From Actinomycetes bacterium (lineage in GTDB: Bacteria; Actinomycetota; Acidimicrobiia; Acidimicrobiales; Bog-793), in assembly GCA_021797795.1 (NCBI GenBank), contig JAJZZB010000021.1:1-34585 (forward strand): DNA of 34,585 nucleotides, in the 5' to 3' direction. The notes below the pieces were generated by a model. That model was given only the letters and a program-made list of their open reading frames with translations, was not told where the DNA came from and searched no databases. Below, one piece after another: positions 23,641-31,067 of this stretch (the first letter of the stretch is position 1; each line of letters opens with the position of its first letter). Position numbers and translations under genes: made by a program.

Positions 23641-24524
23641 CCTGGGCCCGCCGCCGCGGAGGCGACCGGTTCGCGCACGAGCACGCGGTTGCGCAGCTCG
23701 CCGATCCCCTCGATGAAGCAGGCCACCTCGTCTCCGTCCGCCAGAAAGCGTGGGGGGTCGAAGCCGACGCCGACGCCGCTCGGGGTGCCCATGGAGATGA
23801 GGTCGCCCGGCTGGAGGATGACGACCCGCGAGATGCTGGCGATGGCCTCGGCGACCGAGAAGATCATCCGACCGAGCCGGGAGTCCTGGCGTGCCTCGCC
23901 ATTCACCTCGGCGCCGATCCGCCGCTCGGAGAACGGCTCGAGCTCGTCGGGCGTGACGATCACCGGTCCCCACGGCGTCGCCGAGGGGAGCGACTTGGCG
24001 AGGTACCACTGGGTGTGCGCCCGCTGCAGGTCGCGGGCGGTCGTGTCGTTGACGACGCTGTAGCCCGCCACGTGGGAGAGGGCGTCCTCGGCCGCGATCG
24101 CCTCGCCTCCGCGGCCGATCACCACCCCGAGCTCGGCCTCGTAGTCGAGCCCGGCGGCCAGCGCCGGCGCCACCACGAGCGGGTCGGTCGGTCCGCACAG
24201 GGCCCCGGTCGACTTCGTGAAGACGACCGGGGCGGCCGGCACCGCCTCCTCGTCGCCGTTGAAGCGGGCGAACTCCTCGGCGTGCAGGCGGTAGTTCTTC
24301 CCGAGACAGAAGGGGTCCCGGGCGGGTACGAAGGGCATGACCGGCGCGAAGCCGGACGGGAGGGACACCTCCTCGAGCGAGGCCAGGGCGGCGTCGGGAT
24401 CGGCCAGGGCGGCGAGGATCGCCGCCCGCTCCGCCTCGGGCCCGCCGGCGAGGGGGTACCAGCTCCCGTCCCGCTCCACGGCCACCGCGCGGGTGATGCC
24501 GTCGCTGAAGGTCCCGATGCGCAC
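23637..24524 (-). CDS. Fumarylacetoacetate hydrolase-family protein
   Basis: A 295-residue FAH-family enzyme. [14 protein letters not shown] opens the catalytic domain, [11 protein letters not shown] follows, and the metal-binding acids lie in [15 protein letters not shown] (Glu-x-Glu) and [31 protein letters not shown] and the [13 protein letters not shown] loop complete the fold. Members hydrolyse C-C bonds in acylpyruvates or isomerise/decarboxylate oxo-diacids (HpaG type) with Mg or Mn. It lies 9 bp after the GntR gene and overlaps the dehydrogenase. The N-terminal ~65 residues resemble the small extra domain of acylpyruvase-like members. The exact reaction is open. Confidence 0.88.
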   Translation of the reverse strand: MRIGTFSDGITRAVAVERDGSWYPLAGGPEAERAAILAALADPDAALASLEEVSLPSGFAPVMPFVPARDPFCLGKNYRLHAEEFARFNGDEEAVPAAPVVFTKSTGALCGPTDPLVVAPALAAGLDYEAELGVVIGRGGEAIAAEDALSHVAGYSVVNDTTARDLQRAHTQWYLAKSLPSATPWGPVIVTPDELEPFSERRIGAEVNGEARQDSRLGRMIFSVAEAIASISRVVILQPGDLISMGTPSGVGVGFDPPRFLADGDEVACFIEGIGELRNRVLVREPVASAAAGPG

Positions 24525-24533
24525 TACTTCCTC

Positions 24534-25208
24534 CTAGTCCGGGATGACCGACTGCAGCCAGTCGAGCGTGCCCTGCAGGTGCTGGTTCACGAGGCCGGCG
24601 AGACGGTCGGCGTCGCGGGCGGCGAGCGCGCCGAACATCTCGACGTGCTCGGAGTCCGCCCGGGCGCGGCCTTCGCTCGAACGGGCGAGGAAGTTGACGT
24701 ACATCCCGGCGCGGTTGCGGAGCATGCCGATCATCTCCATCATCACCGGCCGGCGGGCGACCTCGTAGATGCTCGTGTGGAAGGCCTTGTTGGACTCCAT
24801 CCACGAGATCCCGCCCGGGCTCTCGTGGTGGTGCTCGAGGGCTGTGCGGACCAGCTCCAGGTCCTCGGCCGTGCAGACCTCGGCCGCCCAGCGGGCCGCC
24901 GTCGTCTCGAGCAGGATCTGGACCTCGTAGATCTCGCTGACGTCCTGGCGCGTCGGGCGGGTCACGAGCGCCCCCCGGTGGTTGTCGATCCGGATGAGGC
25001 CCTCGGCCTGGAGCCGCTGCAGCGCCTCGCGAAGCGGCGTGCGGCTGAGCCCGAGCTGCTCGGCAAGCTCCCCCTGGTGGATCAAGGTACCGGCCGTCAG
25101 CTCACCGGTGAGGATCAGCTCCCGGATCTCGCGTGCCGCCGCGTCGGTTGCGCTCGTGCGGTCGATCGCGGGCCGTGACAGCCGTCGATTGGTATCGCCG
25201 ACCGTCAC
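24534..25208 (-). CDS. GntR-family transcriptional regulator, FCD (FadR) type
   Basis: A 224-residue regulator from a GTG overlapping the upstream ATPase stop by 4 bp. The N-terminal winged helix (~22-88) has [20 protein letters not shown] and [20 protein letters not shown]. The C-terminal FCD domain (~95-215) has [35 protein letters not shown] and [11 protein letters not shown]. The usual Asp of the metal site appears as Asn in NKAFH, while its His residues are kept, so ligand or metal binding may differ. It lies inside the operon it probably controls; the tandem palindrome at the operon promoter is the likely site. Induction by a pathway carboxylate is a usual theme for this family. Confidence 0.88.
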   Translation of the reverse strand: MTVGDTNRRLSRPAIDRTSATDAAAREIRELILTGELTAGTLIHQGELAEQLGLSRTPLREALQRLQAEGLIRIDNHRGALVTRPTRQDVSEIYEVQILLETTAARWAAEVCTAEDLELVRTALEHHHESPGGISWMESNKAFHTSIYEVARRPVMMEMIGMLRNRAGMYVNFLARSSEGRARADSEHVEMFGALAARDADRLAGLVNQHLQGTLDWLQSVIPD

Positions 25209-26032
25209 CGCACCCCTCCCGCCGCTCCGCCGGGCGCCCCGGTCGCATCGGACCGAACCCCACCGGCCATGGAGAGGCCGCCCTGGCCGAGGAAGAGGGT
25301 GGCGAGGTCGGGACGGGCCCGGAGGTCCTCACAGGACTCCTCGAGGCGCAGCCTGCCGTCGGTGAGGACGTAGCCCCAGGAGGAGACCTCGAGGCCGAGG
25401 CTGACCCGCTGCTCGATGAGCAGCACGGCCCTGCCTGAGGCCGCCAGCCGGCTCACGATGTCGTGCAGCACGCTCCGGGCGACGCTCGGCGCCAGGCCGG
25501 CTGTCGGCTCGTCGAGGAGCATGAGCCGGGGCTGTGCCATGAGCGCCCGGCCGATGGCGAGCATCTTGCGCTCGCCGCCCGACAGCGTGCGGGCGAGGCG
25601 CCTCCGCAGGGCGGGCAGCTGCGGGAAGAGCTCGAAGATCTCGTCCTCGCGCTGGGCGATGTCGGGCTTGCGCAGCCGGTACCCTCCCATCTCCAGGTTC
25701 TCGGCCACCGTGAGCGGCCCGAAGACGTCGCGCACCTGGGGGACGTAGCCGATGCCGGCGGCGTTGCGGTCCTCCTCCCGGTCGTTCGTCACGTCGTGCC
25801 CGTCGAGCTCGACCCGGCCGCCGAGCGCCGCCAGCTCGCCGGTGATGGCCTTGATCAGGGTGCTCTTGCCGGCGCCGTTCGGCCCCATCACGAGGGCGAC
25901 CTCTCCGAGGCCGACCTGCACGCTCACGCCGTGCACGATCGGCACCCGGTTGTAGCCGGCGCTCAGGTTGTGCACCGACAGGTACGGTTCCGGCCGCTCG
26001 TCTCCACCCGTCACACCACGCCCCTCCTCCAT
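25205..26032 (-). CDS. ABC transporter ATPase, LivF-like
   Basis: A 275-residue ATPase. Walker A is MGPNGAGKSTLIKA (~50-63), the Q-loop is GYVPQVRDVFGPLTVAENL, the signature is RTLSGGERKMLAIGRALM, and Walker B is RLMLLDEPTAGLAP, with the H-loop replaced by the LIEQRVSLG context typical of LivF. The start lies 8 bp after the LivG-like stop; the first ~15 residues (MEEGRGVTGGDERPE) are not conserved and translation might begin slightly later. It energises the importer with LivG-like, LivM-like and LivH-like partners. The C-terminus is extended and Gly-rich. Confidence 0.9.
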   Translation of the reverse strand: MEEGRGVTGGDERPEPYLSVHNLSAGYNRVPIVHGVSVQVGLGEVALVMGPNGAGKSTLIKAITGELAALGGRVELDGHDVTNDREEDRNAAGIGYVPQVRDVFGPLTVAENLEMGGYRLRKPDIAQREDEIFELFPQLPALRRRLARTLSGGERKMLAIGRALMAQPRLMLLDEPTAGLAPSVARSVLHDIVSRLAASGRAVLLIEQRVSLGLEVSSWGYVLTDGRLRLEESCEDLRARPDLATLFLGQGGLSMAGGVRSDATGAPGGAAGGVR

Positions 26033-26040
26033 GCCGCCCG

Positions 26041-26856
26041 CTACCCGAGGTAGGCAGCCTGAACGGCTGCGTCCTGGACGACTTCATCGTAGGTACCCGA
26101 GGCGATCAACCGACCGAGCCCCATGACGTTCACGTGGTCGCAGAGCTCCTGGACCACCTCGAGGGCATGCTCGACGATGACGAGGGCGATCCCGTCGTCG
26201 CGCAGGCTCTTCAGGTCGGACACGAGCCGCCGGACGAGGTGGGGTGCGACCCCCACCATCGGCTCGTCGAGGAGCAGCACCTTCGGCGATCGCATCAGGG
26301 CGCGCATGATCTCGACCAGGCGCCGCTGGCCGCCCGAGAGCTCCCGGCCGTAGAGGTCGGCGATCGGCGTCGTCTCGAAGCGCTCGAGGACCTCCCACAC
26401 CCGCCCGCGCACCCGGCGGTCGAGCTCGCGCTGCTGGCCGCGCCGGAAGACGACGTTCACGAGGGAGGCGCCCTCCACCCCCACTCCGGCCGCCATGAGG
26501 TTCTCGAAGACCGTCATGCCGCCGAACTCGCTCGTCATCTGGAAGGTCCGGGCGATGCCGAGGGCGGCCCGGCGGTGGACGGGGAGCCGGGTCACGTCGT
26601 GGCCGTCGAGGCGGACATGGCCCGAGGCGACGCGCTGCTGGCCCCCGAGGGCGGCGAGGAAGGAGGACTTCCCCGCTCCGTTCGGGCCGATGAGGCCGAC
26701 GACCTCGCCGGCGCGGACGTCGATCGAGACCCCGGCGACGGCCTGCACGCCGCCGTAGGCGACGACGACGTCCTCGGTCTCGAGGACGACCTGCGTAGCG
26801 GGGCGCCTGCCTTCCCGGCGCCCGGTGCCGTCGAGCGCGGGGTCGATCGCGGTCAC
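26041..26856 (-). CDS. ABC transporter ATPase, LivG-like
   Basis: 271 residues from the GTG at 26856, which overlaps the LivM-like stop by 3 bp within GTGA. Walker A is GLIGPNGAGKSSFLAAL, the Q-loop region is GIARTFQMTSEFGGMTVFEN, the signature is RELSGGQRRLVEIMRALM, and Walker B is KVLLLDEPMVGVAP, then VIVEHALEVV. The FQ and MTVFEN blocks and the insert (NVVFRRGQQRELDRR) are LivG hallmarks. A longer frame reaches upstream, but it is antisense-free shadow reading inside the permease gene. The protein is cytosolic and membrane-associated through its permeases. Confidence 0.9.
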   Translation of the reverse strand: MTAIDPALDGTGRREGRRPATQVVLETEDVVVAYGGVQAVAGVSIDVRAGEVVGLIGPNGAGKSSFLAALGGQQRVASGHVRLDGHDVTRLPVHRRAALGIARTFQMTSEFGGMTVFENLMAAGVGVEGASLVNVVFRRGQQRELDRRVRGRVWEVLERFETTPIADLYGRELSGGQRRLVEIMRALMRSPKVLLLDEPMVGVAPHLVRRLVSDLKSLRDDGIALVIVEHALEVVQELCDHVNVMGLGRLIASGTYDEVVQDAAVQAAYLG

Positions 26857-27860
26857 CGGCGACCTGCTGTCGCGACGAGCGCCGGCGTCTCCTCCACCGT
26901 GACGAGCGGGACGCCGAGCGCCACGTTCTTGCGCTCGGGGAGGAAGCCCTGCGGGCGGAAGTACAGCGAGAGCGTCCACATGAGCCCGATGGAGATCCAC
27001 TCGAGCGAGTCGATCAGCCCCGGGTAGCCGATCTGGGGCAGGAACTGCGGCAGCTCGAGGAAGAGCGTCGGGACGAGGAAGATCCCGAGGACCACCCCGC
27101 GGTAGTTGCCGAGGCCGCCGACGAAGATGGCAGTGAAGATGACGAATGTCTCCGCATAGCCCCAGGCGCCCGGCGACCAGGCACCGATGTACTGGACGAG
27201 GAGGCCGCCCGAGAGCCCGGCGATGGCGCCGCCGATGACGAAGACCTGCATCCGCATCACCGTGGTGTTCAGCCCGATCACGGAGGCGGCGTCCTCCTGG
27301 TCGCGCATCGCCCGCAGGGCGTTGCCCCAGTGCGAGCGGGAGAGCCGCCGCACGACGACGTAGACGGCGGCCGCGATCAGCATGCTCCACCCGGCATAGG
27401 CCCACTGGTAGCCCTGCAGGCTCAAGTTGAGCGAGCCGAGCGGCTTCGGCACCCCCGTGAGGCCGTTCGAGCCGTTGAAGAGGGGGACGTCGGCGGTGAC
27501 CACCTGCAGGGCGACGAGCGAGACGATGAGGAGCACGGCACCCTGGTAGTCCCGCCGCATCCGGCGGAGGCTGAACAGGCCCACCAGGCCGGCGAGGGCG
27601 GCCCCAGCGAGCGCCGCCAGGACGAGCGAGACCGGATAGGGCAGGTGCGCCCCGAAGACGTAGGACTGGAAGGCGCCTGCCCCGCTGTCGGGCCCGAGGG
27701 TGGTGACCGCCGCGATGTAGGCGCCGGCGGACTGGAAGACGATGTAGGCCAGGTTCACCACGCCGGCGTAGCCGTACTGGAGGTTGATGCTGACCCCCGA
27801 CAGCACGTCGACCGCGAAGTAGACGACGAGGGTGGAGATGTAGAACGACCAGGCGCTCAT
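26853..27860 (-). CDS. Branched-chain amino-acid-type ABC permease, LivM-like
   Basis: A 335-residue permease with about 8-10 membrane helices. LivM-type features are the N-terminal helix followed by LSGVSINLQYGYAGVVNLAY, the loop RRLSRSHWGNALRAMRDQEDAASVIGLNT (EAA-like, contact with the ATPase), and GGLGNYRGVVLGIFLV. Its start overlaps the LivH-like stop by 4 bp (ATGA). The central region 110-180 with PLFNGSNGLTGVPKPLG matches the LivM substrate-path loop. The cargo of this importer is set by the binding protein and is unknown. Confidence 0.88.
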   Translation of the reverse strand: MSAWSFYISTLVVYFAVDVLSGVSINLQYGYAGVVNLAYIVFQSAGAYIAAVTTLGPDSGAGAFQSYVFGAHLPYPVSLVLAALAGAALAGLVGLFSLRRMRRDYQGAVLLIVSLVALQVVTADVPLFNGSNGLTGVPKPLGSLNLSLQGYQWAYAGWSMLIAAAVYVVVRRLSRSHWGNALRAMRDQEDAASVIGLNTTVMRMQVFVIGGAIAGLSGGLLVQYIGAWSPGAWGYAETFVIFTAIFVGGLGNYRGVVLGIFLVPTLFLELPQFLPQIGYPGLIDSLEWISIGLMWTLSLYFRPQGFLPERKNVALGVPLVTVEETPALVATAGRR

Positions 27861-28747
27861 GACAGGGCCAGCTCCTCGTTCGCTCCCTTGGTGAGGACTG
27901 CGCCCGGACGGGTCAGCAGGACGACCACGAGCAGGCCGAAGCCGGCGGCGGTCGAGTAGGAGGCGTTCCCGTAGGCGGAGACGACCTGGGTGACGATGCC
28001 CATCAGCAGCGAGGCGAGGACCGCCCCCGACGGCGAGCCTGCACCCCCGAGGATGGCGGCCGCGATGACGAGCGGGAGGAACAGCTCACCGGAGGTGTAG
28101 CCGATGCTCTGGGAGTTGATGATGTAGACGACGCCGGCGAGCCCGCACAGCGCCCCGCTCAGCAGCCAGGTGAAGATGACCACCCGCCGGGTCCTGATGC
28201 CGCACGCCCGGGCGAGGGCGGGGTCGGCCGCCATCGCCCGCAGCGCCTTGCCGATGCGGGTGAGCCGCAGCAGCGCCTCGAGGCCGAGGAAGATGCCGAG
28301 CCCGATCGCCGTCACGATGACCTGGGTCGGGGTGACGATGACCGCTCCGAGGTGGATGGGGGCGCTCTGCAGGACGGTGAACTGCGAGATGTTGTTGTGG
28401 GTGAGCGCCTGCAGGGTGTAGTCGACCACGAGGCCGATGCCGAGGGTGACCATCATCATCTCGAACACCTTGGTCCCCCGGGCGGCGAACCGCCGGAGCA
28501 GTCCGTGCCCGAGGGCCAAGGTGGTGATGCTCCCGGCCGCCGCCCCGAGCGGCAGGCCCCACCAGGCGCTCGCCCCGTGGGACACCGCCAGGTAGGCGGC
28601 GTACCCGCCGACGGTCATGACACCGCCGTAGGTCAGGTTGAGCACGTTGGTGAGACCGAACTGGATGGTGAAGCCCATGGCGGCGATGGCGATGATGGAC
28701 GCCAGCACCACGCCGAAGGCGACGGCCGAGAGCAGCGTGTCGAGCAC
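27857..28747 (-). CDS. Branched-chain amino-acid-type ABC permease, LivH-like
   Basis: 296 residues from the GTG at 28747, 2 bp after the binding-protein stop (28750-28752). About eight membrane helices are visible. LivH hallmarks: AMGFTIQFGLTNVLNLTYGG near the N-terminus, the ATPase-contact loop RLTRIGKALRAMAADPALAR, and LGGAGSPSGAVLASLLMG. A longer frame exists upstream, but it would read antisense-free through the binding-protein gene and loses coding character. It pairs with the LivM-like protein to form the channel. Confidence 0.88.
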   Translation of the reverse strand: MLDTLLSAVAFGVVLASIIAIAAMGFTIQFGLTNVLNLTYGGVMTVGGYAAYLAVSHGASAWWGLPLGAAAGSITTLALGHGLLRRFAARGTKVFEMMMVTLGIGLVVDYTLQALTHNNISQFTVLQSAPIHLGAVIVTPTQVIVTAIGLGIFLGLEALLRLTRIGKALRAMAADPALARACGIRTRRVVIFTWLLSGALCGLAGVVYIINSQSIGYTSGELFLPLVIAAAILGGAGSPSGAVLASLLMGIVTQVVSAYGNASYSTAAGFGLLVVVLLTRPGAVLTKGANEELALS

Positions 28748-28749
28748 CG

Positions 28750-30072
28750 TTACGGAACCCCTACGACCGGGACGGCCTCGATCTGCTTGGCGGTGATGAT
28801 GCCGAGCTCCACCGGTTGCGGGCCACCGCTGCTCCCGACAGCCTCCTCGTTCCCGAAGGAGTTGTGGAACCGGTTGAAGTCGATCAGGCCGGTGGCGCCG
28901 TAGTACTGGATCTTCTTGCCCTGCTTGAGCGCCTTCACGCCCTGGGCGTAGGTGTAGACCTTCACCTTGCCGGGGCCGGGGTTCGCCACCTGCATGATGT
29001 ACTTGTTGAACACCTGCGGGTTGGTGCTGTGGGCGGCGTCCATGGCGAGTGCCACGCACATCATCCCGTCCCAGTAGGTGATCGAGAACGGGTTGTTGAG
29101 GTAGGACTGCCACGGCTTCGGCACCTGAGCCTTGTCGGCCGTCACCGCCTGCTCGTAGGCCGTCACCGCCGCGGTCTTGGAGGACGGCGCCGTGATGAGC
29201 GAGGTGAAGTCCTTCTGGAAGGTGCTCGCTCCGAGCGCACCTTTCACCGCCGTGATCCACGGAGCGGTGAAGGTCGCCTCCGTCCCGATGATCGGCACGA
29301 GGCCCCCGAGCTGCTTCAGCTCACCGAAGAACGTACCGGCCGTCGTGGCGTCGGACTCGGTCATGATGACCTGCGGGTGGGCGGCCATGAGCCGGTGCAC
29401 CGACGACAGGTAGGTCGGCTGGTCGGGGGTCAGGCTGATGTTGGCGACGAGCGGGATGTGCATGGCCTTCAGGCTGGCGACGACGCCCGGCAGGTCGCCC
29501 TGCGAGCCGCTGTCGGTGCCGAAGACGGCCGCCACCCGGGTGTAGCCCTTCTGCTTGGCCCACAGCGCCATGGCCGTCCCGTTGGCGGCGTCCGGCGGGA
29601 AGAGCCGCCAGAAGTAGGGATCCTTCGTGCGGTCGAAGGCAGACTCGCCGGCGACGGCGGTCATCGGGATCTTGGCGTTGTTGAGGACCGGCACGATGGT
29701 CGGGGCCGAGTTGGAGCCCGGGCCGGCCACCATGACGAGGTTGCTCGTGGTGGCCAGCATCTGCTGGACCGCCGGGAGGGCGTCCGCAGGGTCGGCACGG
29801 GTGTCCACGCCCTTGTAGGCGAGCTTGTGGCCCATGACGCCGCCGGCCTTGTTGATGGCGTAGATGGCGGGCAGGATCCCCCCTGCCTGGTTCTGACCCT
29901 CGAAGTCGCTCGCCCCGGTGATCGCGATGACCCCGGCGACGGTGAGGGTGCTCTTGCTGGATGCGGTTCCTCCTGACCCGCTGCTGGATCCGCAGGCCGT
30001 CAACGTCAGCGCCACTGCGCCGACCGTGGCGGCCGCTTTGAGACGCGCAGCTCTCACGACATTCCTCCCCAT
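28750..30072 (-). CDS. ABC transporter substrate-binding lipoprotein, LivJ/LivK-like
   Basis: 440 residues from the ATG at 30072. A signal peptide ends in the lipobox TLTAC (Cys near residue 27), followed by a Gly/Ser linker and a type-I periplasmic binding fold. The fold has VAGVIAITGASDFEGQNQAG, INKAGGVMGHKLAYKGVDTR, DALPAVQQMLATTSN (the ligand-lobe helix), and PIIGTEATFTAPW in the second lobe. These match Leu/Ile/Val-type binding proteins, a family that also takes aromatic acids, amides and other organic acids. It is the promoter-proximal gene, usually the most highly expressed. A longer in-frame start (30120) would place coding sequence over the operator and is less likely. Confidence 0.88.
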   Translation of the reverse strand: MGRNVVRAARLKAAATVGAVALTLTACGSSSGSGGTASSKSTLTVAGVIAITGASDFEGQNQAGGILPAIYAINKAGGVMGHKLAYKGVDTRADPADALPAVQQMLATTSNLVMVAGPGSNSAPTIVPVLNNAKIPMTAVAGESAFDRTKDPYFWRLFPPDAANGTAMALWAKQKGYTRVAAVFGTDSGSQGDLPGVVASLKAMHIPLVANISLTPDQPTYLSSVHRLMAAHPQVIMTESDATTAGTFFGELKQLGGLVPIIGTEATFTAPWITAVKGALGASTFQKDFTSLITAPSSKTAAVTAYEQAVTADKAQVPKPWQSYLNNPFSITYWDGMMCVALAMDAAHSTNPQVFNKYIMQVANPGPGKVKVYTYAQGVKALKQGKKIQYYGATGLIDFNRFHNSFGNEEAVGSSGGPQPVELGIITAKQIEAVPVVGVP

Positions 30073-30379
30073 GAGGGCACCCCCACGGGCGCCTTGCATA
30101 CAACATGCCGCATGCAACATGCAGTGTCAAGAGTGCAATCTGCGGCAGGCAGACGTTGTGGCCGCCGGCTGACAGCGCCCGGGCAACTCGCCGGGGCCCG
30201 ACCGGCTCCCCGTCACGGCCGGCAAAAGGAGCTATTTCGGCATTGGAGCTGCCAGGACCAGGGCCGGGCGGCGGCTCTGCTCCCTCCTCATCGCGCCCGT
30301 CCGCCGGCCGCACGCGCTCGAGGGCCGGCACAGAGCTGAGCTGCCAGGGCGCCTCGCCGGCAGTGTGGCTGCCAGTTGC
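30073..30379. other. Intergenic region upstream of the transport/catabolic operon
   Basis: It holds the operon promoter and operator (30096-30130), then about 250 bp without a supported gene. GAGCTATTTCG at 30229-30239 resembles GAGCTACTTTCG at 34198-34209. No clear terminator for the RsbW-like gene was found. Confidence 0.4.
30096..30130 (-). promoter_or_regulatory. Operon promoter with tandem palindromic operator
   Basis: On the minus strand TTGACA (30130-30125) is followed, 17 bp on, by CATGTT (30107-30102), a fair -35/-10 pair. The 13-bp words GCATGTTGCATGC (30122-30110) and GCATGTTGTATGC (30108-30096) repeat with a 14-bp period. Each is a GCATG-TTG-CATGC type dyad, the second with one mismatch. 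One repeat abuts the -35 and the other contains the -10, so a bound dimer would block polymerase. The GntR/FCD regulator encoded in the same operon is the obvious candidate. Confidence 0.6.
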
Positions 30380-30826
30380 TCAGGCGACTCCGCGGCGGCG
30401 GGTGGTCCGGTCGAGCGCGAACCAGACCACCTTGTGGTGCGGGGCGAGCTGCTCTGCCCCCCACCTGCTGGCCATGAGGTCGACGAGCATGAGCCCCCTC
30501 CCGCCTGGGGCGTCAGGGGAGGGGTGGCTGCGGTGCACGACAGAGGCGTCCGGGTCGACGACCCCGACCCAAATCTCGCGGGGGGACACCCGGATGACCA
30601 CCTCGAAGGCGGCGCAGGCGTGCACGATGGCGTTCGTGGCGAGCTCGCTCACGAGCAGCTCGGCCACCTCCGCCCATTCCGTCGCACCCTGCTCGGCGAG
30701 CGCCTCGTGGACGACCCCCCGAGCGGCGCGGGCGCTCTCGGGCTGGCCGGGCAGGGCGACGAGATGCTGAGGACGGTCGCCCGGCTCGAATGTGAGCGGC
30801 TCATGCCCGCCGAGCCCGCCGCTCAC
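30380..30826 (-). CDS. RsbW-like ATP-binding protein (HATPase, possible anti-sigma factor)
   Basis: A 148-residue GHKL-fold protein. The N box is VAELLVSELATNAIVHA (~55-71), G1 is WVGVVDPD, the G2 region is GGRGLMLVDLMASRWG, and a final strand is KVVWFALD. This is the compact layout of RsbW/SpoIIAB-like kinases that bind and inhibit sigma factors and phosphorylate STAS anti-anti-sigma partners; streptomycetes have many orphan copies. No partner sigma or STAS gene is adjacent. It diverges from the diguanylate cyclase gene, so a shared control is possible but not shown. Confidence 0.8.
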   Translation of the reverse strand: MSGGLGGHEPLTFEPGDRPQHLVALPGQPESARAARGVVHEALAEQGATEWAEVAELLVSELATNAIVHACAAFEVVIRVSPREIWVGVVDPDASVVHRSHPSPDAPGGRGLMLVDLMASRWGAEQLAPHHKVVWFALDRTTRRRGVA

Positions 30827-31067
30827 GAAGTCAGCTCCTGTCCCCGACCCGGGGACGCCGCGCGGCGACGATGACCGCCATGTGATCCACCTACCCCCGA
30901 ACGCCGTCGCGCCACACCTCCCTGTCGACGCGAGGGACCTCTACAGTTCGGCGGCGTTCGTTCCGATACTCATCGGTGACGGACCCGCTCCCAGGTCGCG
31001 TAGGGCACCGTGCGAGGTGGCGTGCGGGCGAGCACCTGGTCACCGGTCCGTCTGCGAGGGATGGGGA

